Shown here in pieces: positions 34,313-44,250 of a DNA stretch of 64,000 bases. The stretch is from the NCBI GenBank assembly GCA_022605405.1, contig JABYQQ010000001.1, positions 4,960,001-5,024,000 on the forward strand. Direction: 5' to 3'. Below the pieces are notes generated by a model that was not told the DNA's origin, ran no database searches, and saw only the letters and a list, made by a program, of their open reading frames with translations. Source of the DNA: Earliella scabrosa (Eukaryota > Basidiomycota > Agaricomycetes > Polyporales > Polyporaceae). Both the position numbers and the translations under genes were made by a program. Within the stretch, counting starts at the first letter, position 1. Every line of letters starts with the position of its first letter.

Positions 34313-36074
34313 TCACCGCGCGTACCCTGTCTGCATCTCCACCGGCGGTTGCTGGTAATACTGCTGTTGCTGGTACTGCTGTTGCTGCTGGTACTGCTGT
34401 TGTGGCGGCTCTGGCGAGAACGGCTGTGATGGGTACTGGTTCTGGGGGTAGCTTGGCGTGTCCGGAAGCTTTTCAGTGTACCCTTCAGATGGTCCGCCAG
34501 CGTCCGCAGCAGCGGTGGCAGCCCTGGCATCGCCGATACCGGCACGGGTTCCCCAACCAACCTATCAATGCGGCATTAGAGCGTCACAGTAAAACGGAGA
34601 CAGGGGAACGCACCTCGTGAAGCGTGAAAAGCGCATATATCTTCATGATCGAGAAGTAGTATCCGAACAGGATGAATGCGGGGACATGGATGATATCCTG
34701 AGGCCGACCCCAGAGGTGGGGAAGCAGTTTCGCTGTCCGCGTGGCGAAGAGCCAGACAAGGTAGCAAACGATAACGTTCCTAGACAAGGGTCAGTAAGTA
34801 GGTGACATGGGCTCGCAACACGAGAACTTACCACCACGGCAGATGGTAGCCGCCCTGGCTAACGGGAACGAAAGTCTTGTAGACGACGTATCCAACGAAG
34901 AATGGACCGGCAAGCAGCGTCAGGGGGTTGAACAGCTTGTCCACCTGAAACGAGCACATTCAGCGCCGGGTGATTTGCGGAAGGTGATTTGCGGAAGGAA
35001 AAGCGCTCACCATGGTGTAAGCGACGTAAGGGTGCGCCGTCCAGATGTGACGCTCCATGAACAGCGAACGGAGATCCGACCGCCAAGTGTTACGTGTCCA
35101 GCGAAGTACCTGCTTCAAGAACCGCCAGTTGGGCTTCATCGTACTGAGAAGCTCCGCCTCCTTGCAGCACTGCACGTAGGTGCTCCAGCCGTGGCTGACC
35201 ATCCACCGGGTGAGGTACTTGTCGTCGCCCGAGTTGAGCTGGTACTTCCCGAGCCAGTAGTCGTGGGTGAATCCGTGCAAGAACTCGGGGTCCTTGAGAA
35301 TGACCGTCCGGTAGGCCGCCGTACGACCCGAGAGACAGGGGAGACCGCCGTCGATGTGGGTCGAGGACGCAATCTCGATGTTCCGGATGGTGAGACGGAA
35401 CGCGGCGAGAACCTCCCAGACGGTCATGTCCTTGCCGACCGGCTGCACGCGCTGGGATGTGCCGACACCACCGACCTTCTGGTCCTCAAAGCAGGCGAGG
35501 ATGTACGGAAGCATGGTAGGGGGCCAGATGGCGTCGTCGTCAGCGAAGACGATAATGTCGGTGGTGCAGTTTTTGATGCCGTGAGACATCTGGAGCCGCT
35601 TGTTGGCGAAGGGGACGGTCAGGACACGGATGCGCTCTGGGTCGACGGCGTTGGCGAGGTCCTGGAGGGGCCCGAGCATCTTCTCCTCGGTGATGATGAG
35701 AATCTCCTTGGGCTTGCCGACGAGCCAACTGTGGGCGGCCTCCTTGAACTCCTCTCCGGCGTCGATGGTGGGGACGATGATCGTGACATCCTCCTCAGCG
35801 ATGTAGGTCGGGTTCTCGGGTAGTGGGACGGGGCGGTAGGCGAGGGAGGCGGCAATACGGATGAGGTACCAGAGGTATCGGTAGAAGCTGCGCGGTCGTC
35901 AGGAACGCTGCGCGCTGGGATGAAGACGGCGGAAGCAAACGCACCCAATGACCCCAAATGGCACGACTGTGGAGCAGGCGGCGAGACGGATGAGCTCGGC
36001 GTCGTCGCGGGGGACGGAATGAGGAGGAGAGGAGACTCACAGATGGGGAAGTGGTCCGAGGTCAACCGGAGCAT
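34313..36074 (-). CDS. family 2 processive glycosyltransferase, Cps1/hyaluronan-synthase-like
   Basis: This is a membrane beta-glycosyltransferase that extends a polysaccharide from a nucleotide sugar; the fungal relative Cps1 makes a cell-wall or capsule glycan. Exons: 36074-36041, 35966-35945, 35887-35011, 34944-34832, 34779-34614, 34561-34313, giving 486 aa with all phases consistent. An N-terminal membrane segment (about 12-36) precedes the catalytic domain. That domain has FADDDAIW (DxD-type, about 133-140), SGDDKYLTRW (acceptor region, about 238) and QVLRW (QxxRW, 278-282). Three or four C-terminal membrane segments follow, including LLAGPFFVGYVVY and FILFGYYF. The last about 60 residues are a cytosolic Gln/Pro/Tyr-rich tail with YQQQQQYQQQQYYQQ. 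The start at MLRLTSDHFPI gives a 34-nt first exon, so an earlier start cannot be excluded. Product and sugar are inference. Confidence 0.86.
34969..34996. repeat. 14-bp tandem duplication inside an intron
   Basis: GGTGATTTGCGGAA occurs twice head to tail within the fourth-from-last... that is, the 66-nt intron 34945-35010 of the glycosyltransferase gene. It lengthens the intron without touching the donor or acceptor. Confidence 0.85.
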
Positions 36075-36791
36075 GGTTCGACCACCGTGTCGTCGTGAAG
36101 AAACAAAACAGCGAAAGCAAAACAAAGGAGCGGGCTGGTTGAGGGCGGCGGGGACGGCGGGCGGCGGTCGCAGCGCGGCGACGGGCGAGAGGGCGATGGA
36201 GGAGAGGCAGAGGGCGTTGACGAGCCAGAGCGCCCGCCGCCCCGTCGCGACGTCCTCCCAGCCACTTCGCCCAAAGCGGAGTTCCAAATTCCTCCCTTTT
36301 TCGGCCGCTCGTTTCGCAAGCTCCACTCTCTCGGCCTTGGCACCCTCCATATGGAAGCTATCGCCGCCCATCCGCCGCAATGCTGGGTGCGTCCTGGGTG
36401 CGTCATTGGTGAGTCGTGTCCCTCCGCCAGCCTCATCCCTGTCCTGCTTAGCCTTGTGTATGCACATTTATGAATTCCATGGTCATGCCTCCCTACTACA
36501 TAACTAGACTGCAAGTCGCCGACCGACGACGCAAGCCCGGGGAGTAGCTAAGTCTGCGCAGTGCCACCGCCGCTGAGATTTTCGCATGGGTGTCGTCCGC
36601 AGTCGCGCGCCTCGATGCGCTGCGCACGCCGAACGAAGCCGCTGATGTCAACCCGATTTGAATTTGTGTACCAATGACAAGCCTCACTTAGCAAGATAAG
36701 CAGTCAGCTAGCTTGTCGCGTTGTCTGACGGTTGACCCTACCAAAAGACGAAGGAGCGTCAAGACACAAAAACTCTATCGCTCAGTCGACA
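36075..36791. other. upstream region of the glycosyltransferase gene
   Basis: No gene is supported. Open frames here overlap on both strands and are probably chance. The segment should hold the glycosyltransferase promoter and the 3' flank of the tRNA gene. Confidence 0.4.
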
Positions 36792-36884
36792 CGCTGACAG
36801 CAGGATTTGAACCTACGCGGGCAACGCCCAAGTGATAGTGAAGAGAATTCAAATCACTCGCCTTAACGACTCGGCCATATCAGC
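36792..36884 (-). tRNA. tRNA-Ser(UGA) with 11-nt intron
   Basis: It folds completely. The acceptor stem is GCTGATA/TGTCAGC with discriminator G. The D stem is GCC/GGC around GAGTCGTTAA. The anticodon stem is AGTGA/TCACT, and the loop starts TTTGAA, so the anticodon is UGA (reads UCA). The long variable arm GGGC/GCCC is typical of class II serine tRNAs, and the T arm is GTAGG-TTCAAAT-CCTGC. The loop is 11 nt too long after anticodon position 37. That is the canonical place for a nuclear tRNA intron (TTCTCTTCACT). A, B box-like sequences TGGCCGAGT and GGTTCAAATCC are present. Confidence 0.93.
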
Positions 36885-39112
36885 TCGTCCTGCTCGCCGC
36901 GCGTATAATGTGGGTCCCTTCGATGCAGTCTTATGAGAACCGTTCACTCAGGTCACTGCAGTGTGTACATGTCAGTCAATCTTGCGTCTCTCTGCAGCTC
37001 TCTGCTATGTGCCCCTATGCGCAGCTGCCACAGGCGGTGAAGCTTTGAAGTTACATAATGTACGCCCTTGCATCATCTGTCACGAGTGTCCTGATGTGTC
37101 TCATACAGATGCCTCCGTACATACATCATCGATGTGTGGACTCCTCTACGGTATTATGTACGTACCAGGATCACGCCAAGCTCCAGGTACGCAATTGTCC
37201 TCTAGGCCTAGGGTTGTGACCACCTCAGGGTATGTAGACCGTCAAATTACGGGACCTACACCCTCAGCAGACGTCACGGAACGCTCCAGCTTGAGCTCAA
37301 CCTAGTATCATCGACTGTAGCCAAGTAAGTACCTTGCTCGCGTTCCCCGGCCAGTGTTGGAAATGTGTCCGTCATCGCCCGGAGCAAGTGTTGGGGATTT
37401 CAGGAGGTGAGTGCATCGAGGACAAACACTCTGCAAAGCCTAGTACTGTATCAATGTCAGCTCCTCACAAACAGTGAATACTCTAAGCCTCTGCGGCACG
37501 AGTAAGCTCAGTGGACTATCTGACAGAGATGTTCGGTGCCGACCTTTCCTGCAATGGGCCGAAGGACTCGCTTGCTTACTGAACGCCCGGCTACAATGCT
37601 GAAACGTCCCGCGTGAGGGGATGCATATCTGGTGTCCAGACAAGAGAAGCGGCCCGCTGACGCTGTCCAACGCTGTCAGGACTCGAGACCTTGTGATGCG
37701 TCCACGCTTCCATAACGCTGTAGAGCAATCGCGCCACGCGGGACCTCCTGCTCCTTGGGGATGAGGAATGAACAAAGCTGCGAGCTGCGAGAGACGATAG
37801 CTAAGCGAGCTGTGAGAGAGTTACGTACGGAGTACGGAGTCGACAGGGTATTGGCGCAAAGAGCCGTGGCCGCAGAGCATGCGAACTTCCGAAGACTGCC
37901 AGAAGCTGCTCTGACTGACCCCGCGAAGCGTGCAAGCTCGGCCCGGTGAATGGACCTCGGGCAAACGTCGCTCGTCTGTCTCGCCCTTGGAACAGCGTGC
38001 TGAATGACCGGACGCGAGTTGGCTGTATTGGGCCCATCGGCGGATGCGCGCACGCCGACGTGTCGGGTTCGGCGCACCGCTGGTGCAATGGCGCGTGAGC
38101 ATACTCAGCATAAAGTCGTCACTCCGTGAGAGCGTCCCTAACGAGCCCGGACGTCATCCACAAACGTGCGTTGGCGATCGCTGTGAACTCTATGCTAGCT
38201 GAACAAACTCTCGCGGATGGAGGAAGGTGGCACGATGTGATGCAATGGAAGCTAAACATAGCTGACGTACCGGTGCGAGTGGCATCATACACTGCGCCGC
38301 TGGTTGATGTCAGTAGCGATGGAAAGTGGCGTACGGCTGGATACTCGGTCGTGTATCTGGCCGGCGGGCAATATGTAGGCCTATGGTTCAAGATCATACG
38401 CGGTGAACGAGCATGTAAGCGGCACGGCGGGCAATTGAGAGCAAGCGTTTCCTCACCGATAGCGAGACCCGTCACCTCGGAACGCAGCGCTAGGACTCGA
38501 TCAGAGGACTCGAGTTTCGGCCAAGACGCAAGTGTACGTTCGAAGTACACAACGACTTGATGAGCGAATCGCAATCATCAAGAAGCCGCAAGGATGAGGG
38601 ATTTCTGCTTGAAGCGTTGTGTTTTCTCAGTTAGGCAAGCAAACTGACAATGGGGGAAGTCGACGTGATCTTCGCGCCGTTCAAGGTTCCCAGTCGGCGG
38701 AACTGACGTCACTTGTGTCTCTCCACGGACATAGAGTTGGTTAGAGAGAGCTGGAGGCAGGCGAGGAAAAACACGCTGGATGAGAACGGGGCCTTATGGA
38801 GGGCTGGATGGGAGTGGCCACAGCTCGGTCAGAAGTGGCTGTGCCGGATTACGGGTTCGGGATTCTATCGCGGCGCCTGCCAAGAGCAGGACCGCTACTT
38901 ATTTTACAGCATGCCCCAGACGCCCGCCCTCGTCTGTCCTCTGACCCGTTCGCGAGTGCGCCCCCGAGTGGAGTTGCTCGAGTCTGTCGACAAACGTGCG
39001 TCCCCCGCCCTCCACCATCCCTCGCTCCCATCCCGCGCTGACCACAGACTTATAGACGACACCTCCCAGCCTCACACTTCCGCTCTTTCACCTCACCTCC
39101 CAGACGCCCTCG
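36885..39112. other. intergenic region upstream of the phosphate transporter
   Basis: About 2.2 kb with no gene I can support. Frames of 144 and 151 aa at 38119-38574 lie on opposite strands over the same bases and carry no recognisable motif. The last 450 bp should be the transporter promoter. Confidence 0.4.
38704..38711. promoter_or_regulatory. TGACGTCA palindrome (CRE/ATF-type site)
   Basis: A perfect 8-bp CRE palindrome lies about 400 bp upstream of the phosphate transporter start. bZIP factors of the ATF/CREB family bind this sequence in fungi. Whether it is used here is inference, since a single site of this length can occur by chance. Confidence 0.3.
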
Positions 39113-41711
39113 ATGTCGACCCACAAGTCCGTCGCCCCGACGAGCGAGGACCGCCCACAGGTCCACACCTCCAAGCTCGAGGAGTTTGAGAGGGAAAGCG
39201 AACACCGCTACCCATTCCTGCTGTCCTATCGTGAGCTCAAGCTGTTGGGCATTGCTGGTGTACGTCGATCATTCCCCTAGGGTCTGTCACACGACCACTG
39301 CTCATCCCTCCATTTTTCCCCCTCCAGGTCGGATTCTTCCTAGATGGTGAGTACGAACATGCACCAGCTCTGGGAAATTGTTCTTGACCCCCCGCGAAGC
39401 CTACGATTTGTTCATCATCAACGTACGTTGTCAGCCACACTCGCTAGTGCGCTCAGCTTGACCCCCGTCTGTAGCCCGTCGCCACTATGCTCCAATATAG
39501 GCTATACGGCGGCGAGCACCTCCCTCCCAATCTAGAAGGCTTCGTGAAGGCCGGTGCGAACATTGGAAGCGTCATTGGGCAGTTCGCGTTCGGTGCGTAC
39601 CCCTTACCTGCTCGTGTGACCGCTCCGCCTCCCTTCTCGAAGGCTTCTGCCGTGTTGCACGACTCCCCAATCGCCCAAAAACTGACGGCCGTGCCATTCA
39701 AATTTGCCCACAGGCTACTGCGCGGATTACTTTGGCCGCAAGGCAGTCTGTAAGCATCCCCAAGCTGACTGTATGCGCATACACTCACCCGAACCTTCCC
39801 AGACGGCAAGGAACTCATGCTCATCATCTTCGCCACCATCGGCACCATGTGTGCTCCGACCGGTGCGTCCCTCGGCTTTCTCATCGATTACCTTCCGACT
39901 CACCAGGTCTCGCTTGAACAGGCCCACTCTCCCCGGACAGCTCGCTCATCTGGATCGGTGTCTGGCGTATCATCCTCGGTATCGGTATTGGTGGCGACTA
40001 CCCCATGTCCGCGTCCGTCGCGACTGACCGCGCGAACCTCCGTCGTCGCGGTACCCTCCTCGGCTACATCTTCGCCAACCAGGGGTGGGGCTCCTTCGTG
40101 GGCAGTCTCGCGACCATCATCGTCCTCCTCTGCTACAAGACGACGATGGACACGAACGGTCACACGAGCAAGGTCGACGGAGGTGCGTGTGCTTCCCATC
40201 TGACGCTTGGCCAGCCCCCCTTGGCCATGTGGTTTATATCTCTTGGGTGTTTGTCGCCTTGGCCACCCAGCTTTCCTGCTTGTGTTTGAGCGCGTGGGGC
40301 TTGGCGACGTTGTTTTCGCTCTTGACGCTCTTGGAGCCCGGGGAGCACGCTTGGCTGATCGCTTTCGTATCGCAGTGTGGCGCATCCTCATCGGGTTGTC
40401 GCTCATCCCCGCCTTCGGCACGCTCTACCAGCGCCTCACCCTGCCCGAGTCCACCCGCTTCAACGAGGCGCGGAAGAACGCCGCCCGGATCCAGGACGAG
40501 GAGGCGATTGAGGAGCTCAAGAAGAAGGCGAACGCTGACCCCGGTGTGAACGAGAAGGACGTCACCCAGCGCGTCGAGCCGGTCACCTCCGAGAACTCGT
40601 CTGCCGACGGTACGCAGACGCCGAGCGAGAGCCCCGAGAGCCAGCCCGCGCAAGGACACGCGAAAGAGCTGGCGGACGCCAAGAAGGACCACTTCAAGGA
40701 GTTCATCGCGTACTTCTCGGAATGGCGCCATGCGAAGATCTTGATCGGCACCTGCATGTGCTGGTTCCTCCTCGACATTGCGTATGTCATGTCTATCTCC
40801 TCCCTCTATTGCTGCTCGGCAGGCTGACGCGTCGTGATTTCGCAGGTTCTATGGCATCAACCTGAACCAGAACGTCGTCCTGCAGCAGATCGGCTTCGAC
40901 GGCAGCGATGGCTCGCCGTGGAACAGGCTCTTCCGGGTCGGCATCGGCAACCTCATCGTCACTGCGCTTGGCTTTGTCCCCGGCTACTACGTCTCGATCC
41001 TCACCATCGAGAAGCTTGGCCGCAAGTGGATCCAGATCCAGGGTTTCCTCCTTGCCGCCCTCTTCCGTGAGTCTTCCGTTATAAGTCTCAGGCCATACTG
41101 TGGATCAGCGGGCTGACTGCATATATGCGCTTGTTGCAGTCGCGGTCCTCGCTGCCAAGTTCGACTCGCTCAGTACGCCCGCGTTCATCGTCTGCTTCGC
41201 GTTCCTCCAGTTCTTCTTCAACTTTGGCGCAAACACGTACGTCTCCTGTGCTGTCTCGTACATCACCGCGGAGTGCTGATGTACCTGTTTCCTTCTAGGA
41301 CCACCTACGTGCGTTGATTCATGATACCGCCAATCTGTTGATAGTTCGCTGACGGCATGCAAACTCACAGTGCTACCCGGCTGAGGTCTTCCCGACCCGC
41401 TTCCGCGCGTCTGCGCACGGTATGTCCGCCGCGGCGGGCAAGGCGGGCGCGATCATCTCCGCGCTCGCGTTCAACTCGCTCTCGAAGGACATCGGCACGC
41501 CCGCGGTGCTCTGGAGTGCGTCCTTCTTGCACGAACGTCTGGTGTTGTGCGATTGCTGACGGGATGGTGTGGTGAAACAGTCTTCTTCGCGTGCTGCGTC
41601 GCCGGCGCAGTGTTCACGCTGTTGCTTCCTGAGGTGCGCAACCGCGACCCTGACCTGGTCTACCAGGAGGAGCTGCGCGAGCGCGAGCGTCTGCAGCAGG
41701 GCAGGCAGTGA
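39113..41711 (+). CDS. inorganic phosphate:H+ symporter, PHO84-like MFS transporter
   Basis: This is a plasma-membrane phosphate transporter of the major facilitator superfamily (PHS family). It has 13 exons: 39113-39259, 39328-39346, 39400-39422, 39475-39592, 39714-39749, 39803-39862, 39922-40182, 40376-40781, 40846-41066, 41140-41236, 41299-41308, 41371-41515, 41581-41711. They give 557 aa with every phase agreeing. Landmarks are AYDLFIIN in the first helix, [20 protein letters not shown] and the family signature [14 protein letters not shown] charged central loop follows (with [12 protein letters not shown]), then [27 protein letters not shown] and a C-terminus rich in Glu and Arg. Asp in the first helix and the GGDYP motif belong to the Pi/H+ site in this family. 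One exon is only 10 nt. In yeast the orthologue is induced by phosphate starvation; regulation here is not visible. Confidence 0.93.
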
Positions 41712-42335
41712 GGGGGTGCTCTCTTCTGCTCCCGAATCCTTCGCCTCCCTGTTCTGCCGGCCGTGGCTGAGATCAACAGGACGGACGACGCGTCGATCTA
41801 GAAGGAGAAGCAAACGAGTGCTGTCAGCGGCGGTGTATCTTGGGTTCATCTTCGGGGACGTTTTGTGAGATAAGTAACGACGAACGACACCAAACGCATA
41901 TACATGCACATGTACAGGGGACGATCGATCTAGAGGCAGAAAGAAAAACGTCCGATAGGGACCGTGTACTAATTCTTAGCATCGGAATCGATGTTTGTGT
42001 ACTTACCTAGTTGCTTTCATGACCGTGAATGACATGCTTCGGCGCAAGCAGTGCTCTGCAGGACTGAGGCCTAAGGGCACAGTGCGAACCAGGTGCGAAC
42101 TATGTATGGCGGGCCGCGGTGCCGGCAGCTCATAGGGTTAGGGTCAGTGATGTTCGTGTCGACAGTCGCGCGTCGCGTGATGCGAGACCATCTACATACT
42201 TTCATCAGCAAGCATCCTCTACCTGACCCTACTTAGTTCCAGTAGCGAACTGATCTCTACAGAACTGTACCTATCGCGGATTGCACATGCCATAGAGAAG
42301 CCCTCATCTACGCCCAACCAAGTTTGGCCCACGCG
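41712..42335. other. intergenic, no gene seen
   Basis: This contains the 3' flank of the transporter and the promoter of the second O-fucosyltransferase-like gene. A short AGGGTTAGGG run at about 42127 resembles two telomere units but is too short to mean anything. Confidence 0.45.
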
Positions 42336-44006
42336 ATGACAACCCTTGGCAAACGTCTTGTGGCGACCCAAATGCGGATGCAGGATCTGCAAGAGACGAC
42401 GCGACTCGTTGATCTCCCTCACTATTCTCGCACTCGCCACAAGTCGCGCTCAAGATCTCGTTTGAGGACGCACGCAAGGAGGCTCTATGACAAGCAGCTG
42501 ACGGTTCTCATAATCGTGCTTCTGGTGGCGGGCGCAGGGACTCTCTACTCGGCTTATGTGCTCTATCGAGCTACCTTGCATCGCCCTTCGCCTCAAGAGT
42601 CAACGAATCTGCATACAACTCCTCCCGTCGGCGGTCTTGGGGAACAGCGTCAAGCCCTCACTCATCTTTTACCGTCGATTGACCATGATCAATCTTTCGC
42701 TGGGACTACCAGCGAGACTGGCTCTGAGAAGTACCTGGCCTATCTGCCCCACAGCGGCTTCCACAATCAACGCATCGCCCTCGAGAACGCTCTAGCCCTC
42801 GCACGTATCCTCAATCGCACTCTGCTCATGCCACCTGTTCGTCTCGGGACGCCTCTCAGCTATGTTCCCTTCGACGAGCTCTACGAGACCTCCGCCATAC
42901 ACAGCAAGGCCGGCCTGGAACATTGTTATGAAACGAGCACCCAACACCACGACCCGCTCGAATGCGAGGAGTACATGAGCTACACATACATCCCGTGGGA
43001 CTGGCTTGTCGACATCGCTCCCATTCGTCAGGAACAACCTCTTCTCGACGGTTGGAACTTCACGGACGCCTGGCTCCTCGACGTTCTCAACATTTCCTTT
43101 GCCTCTGACGACATCTTCTATCTGAAAGAGGACACCCGCAACCAGTACGCCTTCCAGGACTTCGTCGCCGTCAACACTCTGTCGCGCAAATTCTCGGAGT
43201 CCGTCCACATCAGTATGCTCGCCCGTCGCCCTGAACGGCTCATCCAGCTCGGGACGCTCTTTGGCTCTTCCCGCCTACACCTGCGAGCGGAGTCGAACTA
43301 CCTCCTCCGGAAGTACATCCGCGAGCACATGGCGTTCACCAACCCACACCTCGTTCGCGCCGCGTCTGCGGTTCGGGATGCGCTCGGAGGGACGTACCTG
43401 GGCGTTCATCTGCGGATCGGAGACGGGGTGTTCGAGTGGGGCGCGTCCGAGAACGTCCGGGTTGCGTGGTGGAAGCTCATGCACGTTGTACTCGGATTTA
43501 CCGACGACGAGCTGCTCGCGCTCGAGGACGAGCTCTTCCCGGACGAGGATGCTCTGGAGGCTCCCGTCATCCCGGTTGACATCCCGGCGATGCGCTCGCC
43601 TCACCCTCCGCTACCTCCGTTCCCGGCCACCGCGACCCCATCGACCGATTTGACATGTCGAGGACCCCTCCACATGACCGCAAAGCTGCAGACTTTGAAC
43701 GCTCCGCTCTTCGTGGCCACGGACGCCCACAACCCGTCCGTCAACCCCCTCCTGTGGCGCTTCACGCGAACCTTCCCCTGCTCGTTCTTTCTGGAGGACT
43801 TCCCTGAACACACGCGCTCACTTGGGACGCTGCGGAGCAAGACGGACGGGGTGCCCCTCGGGCGGTTCCTGATGCCGTTCTTGGACGCAATGGTGGTGGG
43901 TCAGGCGTGGCAGGTAGTCGGGACGGAGCAGAGCACGTTCAGTGCGTTCGTGACGGATGTACTGTGGAGGAGGTATCACGGGTTTGAGATTGTTCAGAGA
44001 GGGTGA
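42336..44006 (+). CDS. O-fucosyltransferase-like type II membrane protein (copy B)
   Basis: This is a single-exon gene of 556 aa and a close paralogue of 27025-28716 in inverted orientation. It shares the Arg/Ser-rich N-terminus, the membrane anchor (about 52-78, LIIVLLVAGAGTLYSAYVL), HSGFHNQR, VHLRIGDG and the TEQSTFSAFV end. Differences are mostly conservative, for example LEHCYETSTQHHD against LEYCSQTSTYYHD. A 6-residue stretch near residue 130 is missing. Both copies keep an open frame and their motifs, so both are probably under selection. I start at MTTLGKR; an ATG 12 nt earlier (42324) is also open. It is followed tail-to-tail by the homeodomain gene, with 227 bp between the stops. Confidence 0.8.
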   Translation: MTTLGKRLVATQMRMQDLQETTRLVDLPHYSRTRHKSRSRSRLRTHARRLYDKQLTVLIIVLLVAGAGTLYSAYVLYRATLHRPSPQESTNLHTTPPVGGLGEQRQALTHLLPSIDHDQSFAGTTSETGSEKYLAYLPHSGFHNQRIALENALALARILNRTLLMPPVRLGTPLSYVPFDELYETSAIHSKAGLEHCYETSTQHHDPLECEEYMSYTYIPWDWLVDIAPIRQEQPLLDGWNFTDAWLLDVLNISFASDDIFYLKEDTRNQYAFQDFVAVNTLSRKFSESVHISMLARRPERLIQLGTLFGSSRLHLRAESNYLLRKYIREHMAFTNPHLVRAASAVRDALGGTYLGVHLRIGDGVFEWGASENVRVAWWKLMHVVLGFTDDELLALEDELFPDEDALEAPVIPVDIPAMRSPHPPLPPFPATATPSTDLTCRGPLHMTAKLQTLNAPLFVATDAHNPSVNPLLWRFTRTFPCSFFLEDFPEHTRSLGTLRSKTDGVPLGRFLMPFLDAMVVGQAWQVVGTEQSTFSAFVTDVLWRRYHGFEIVQRG

Positions 44007-44250
44007 CTGACCAATTTGGGTGTTCCGATTTCTCGTCTGTGTCCCTTTTATCAAAGCCTAATCACGATGCATATCGCGCTGTGCAGTGTAATTCGGTCGA
44101 TGAGAATGGCAATCCTCTCAATGCGTCATAAATTCTGACGGTCATGTCACAGAGCCTAGTACTACTAGTCCATACGCTACCCGTCTAAACTTCGCTGATT
44201 GTCATATGTGGTTGTCATATGTGCATCGCAACCTCATCGTCCGCTTTGCT
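42336..44250. repeat. inverted segmental duplication, right arm
   Basis: This is the inverted counterpart of about 26830-28716. It runs from the O-fucosyltransferase start codon through the intergenic gap into the last exon of the homeodomain gene. The two arms face away from each other and enclose about 13.6 kb. Confidence 0.85.

Noticed and set aside
38119..38574. Overlapping 144-aa (plus) and 151-aa (minus) frames upstream of the phosphate transporter
   Set aside because: Each is the shadow of the other, without motifs, splice partners or a codon preference that would favour one.
39863..39936. Apparent frameshift in the phosphate transporter before [10 protein letters not shown]
   Set aside because: A 59-nt intron (39863-39921) with a GTGCGT donor and AACAG acceptor joins APTG to [10 protein letters not shown] in phase. 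The bases I first read as coding are intronic, so the gene is intact.
42125..42140. AGGGTTAGGG, telomere-like run near the right inverted arm
   Set aside because: Only about one and a half units, expected by chance in 64 kb; no interstitial telomere array.
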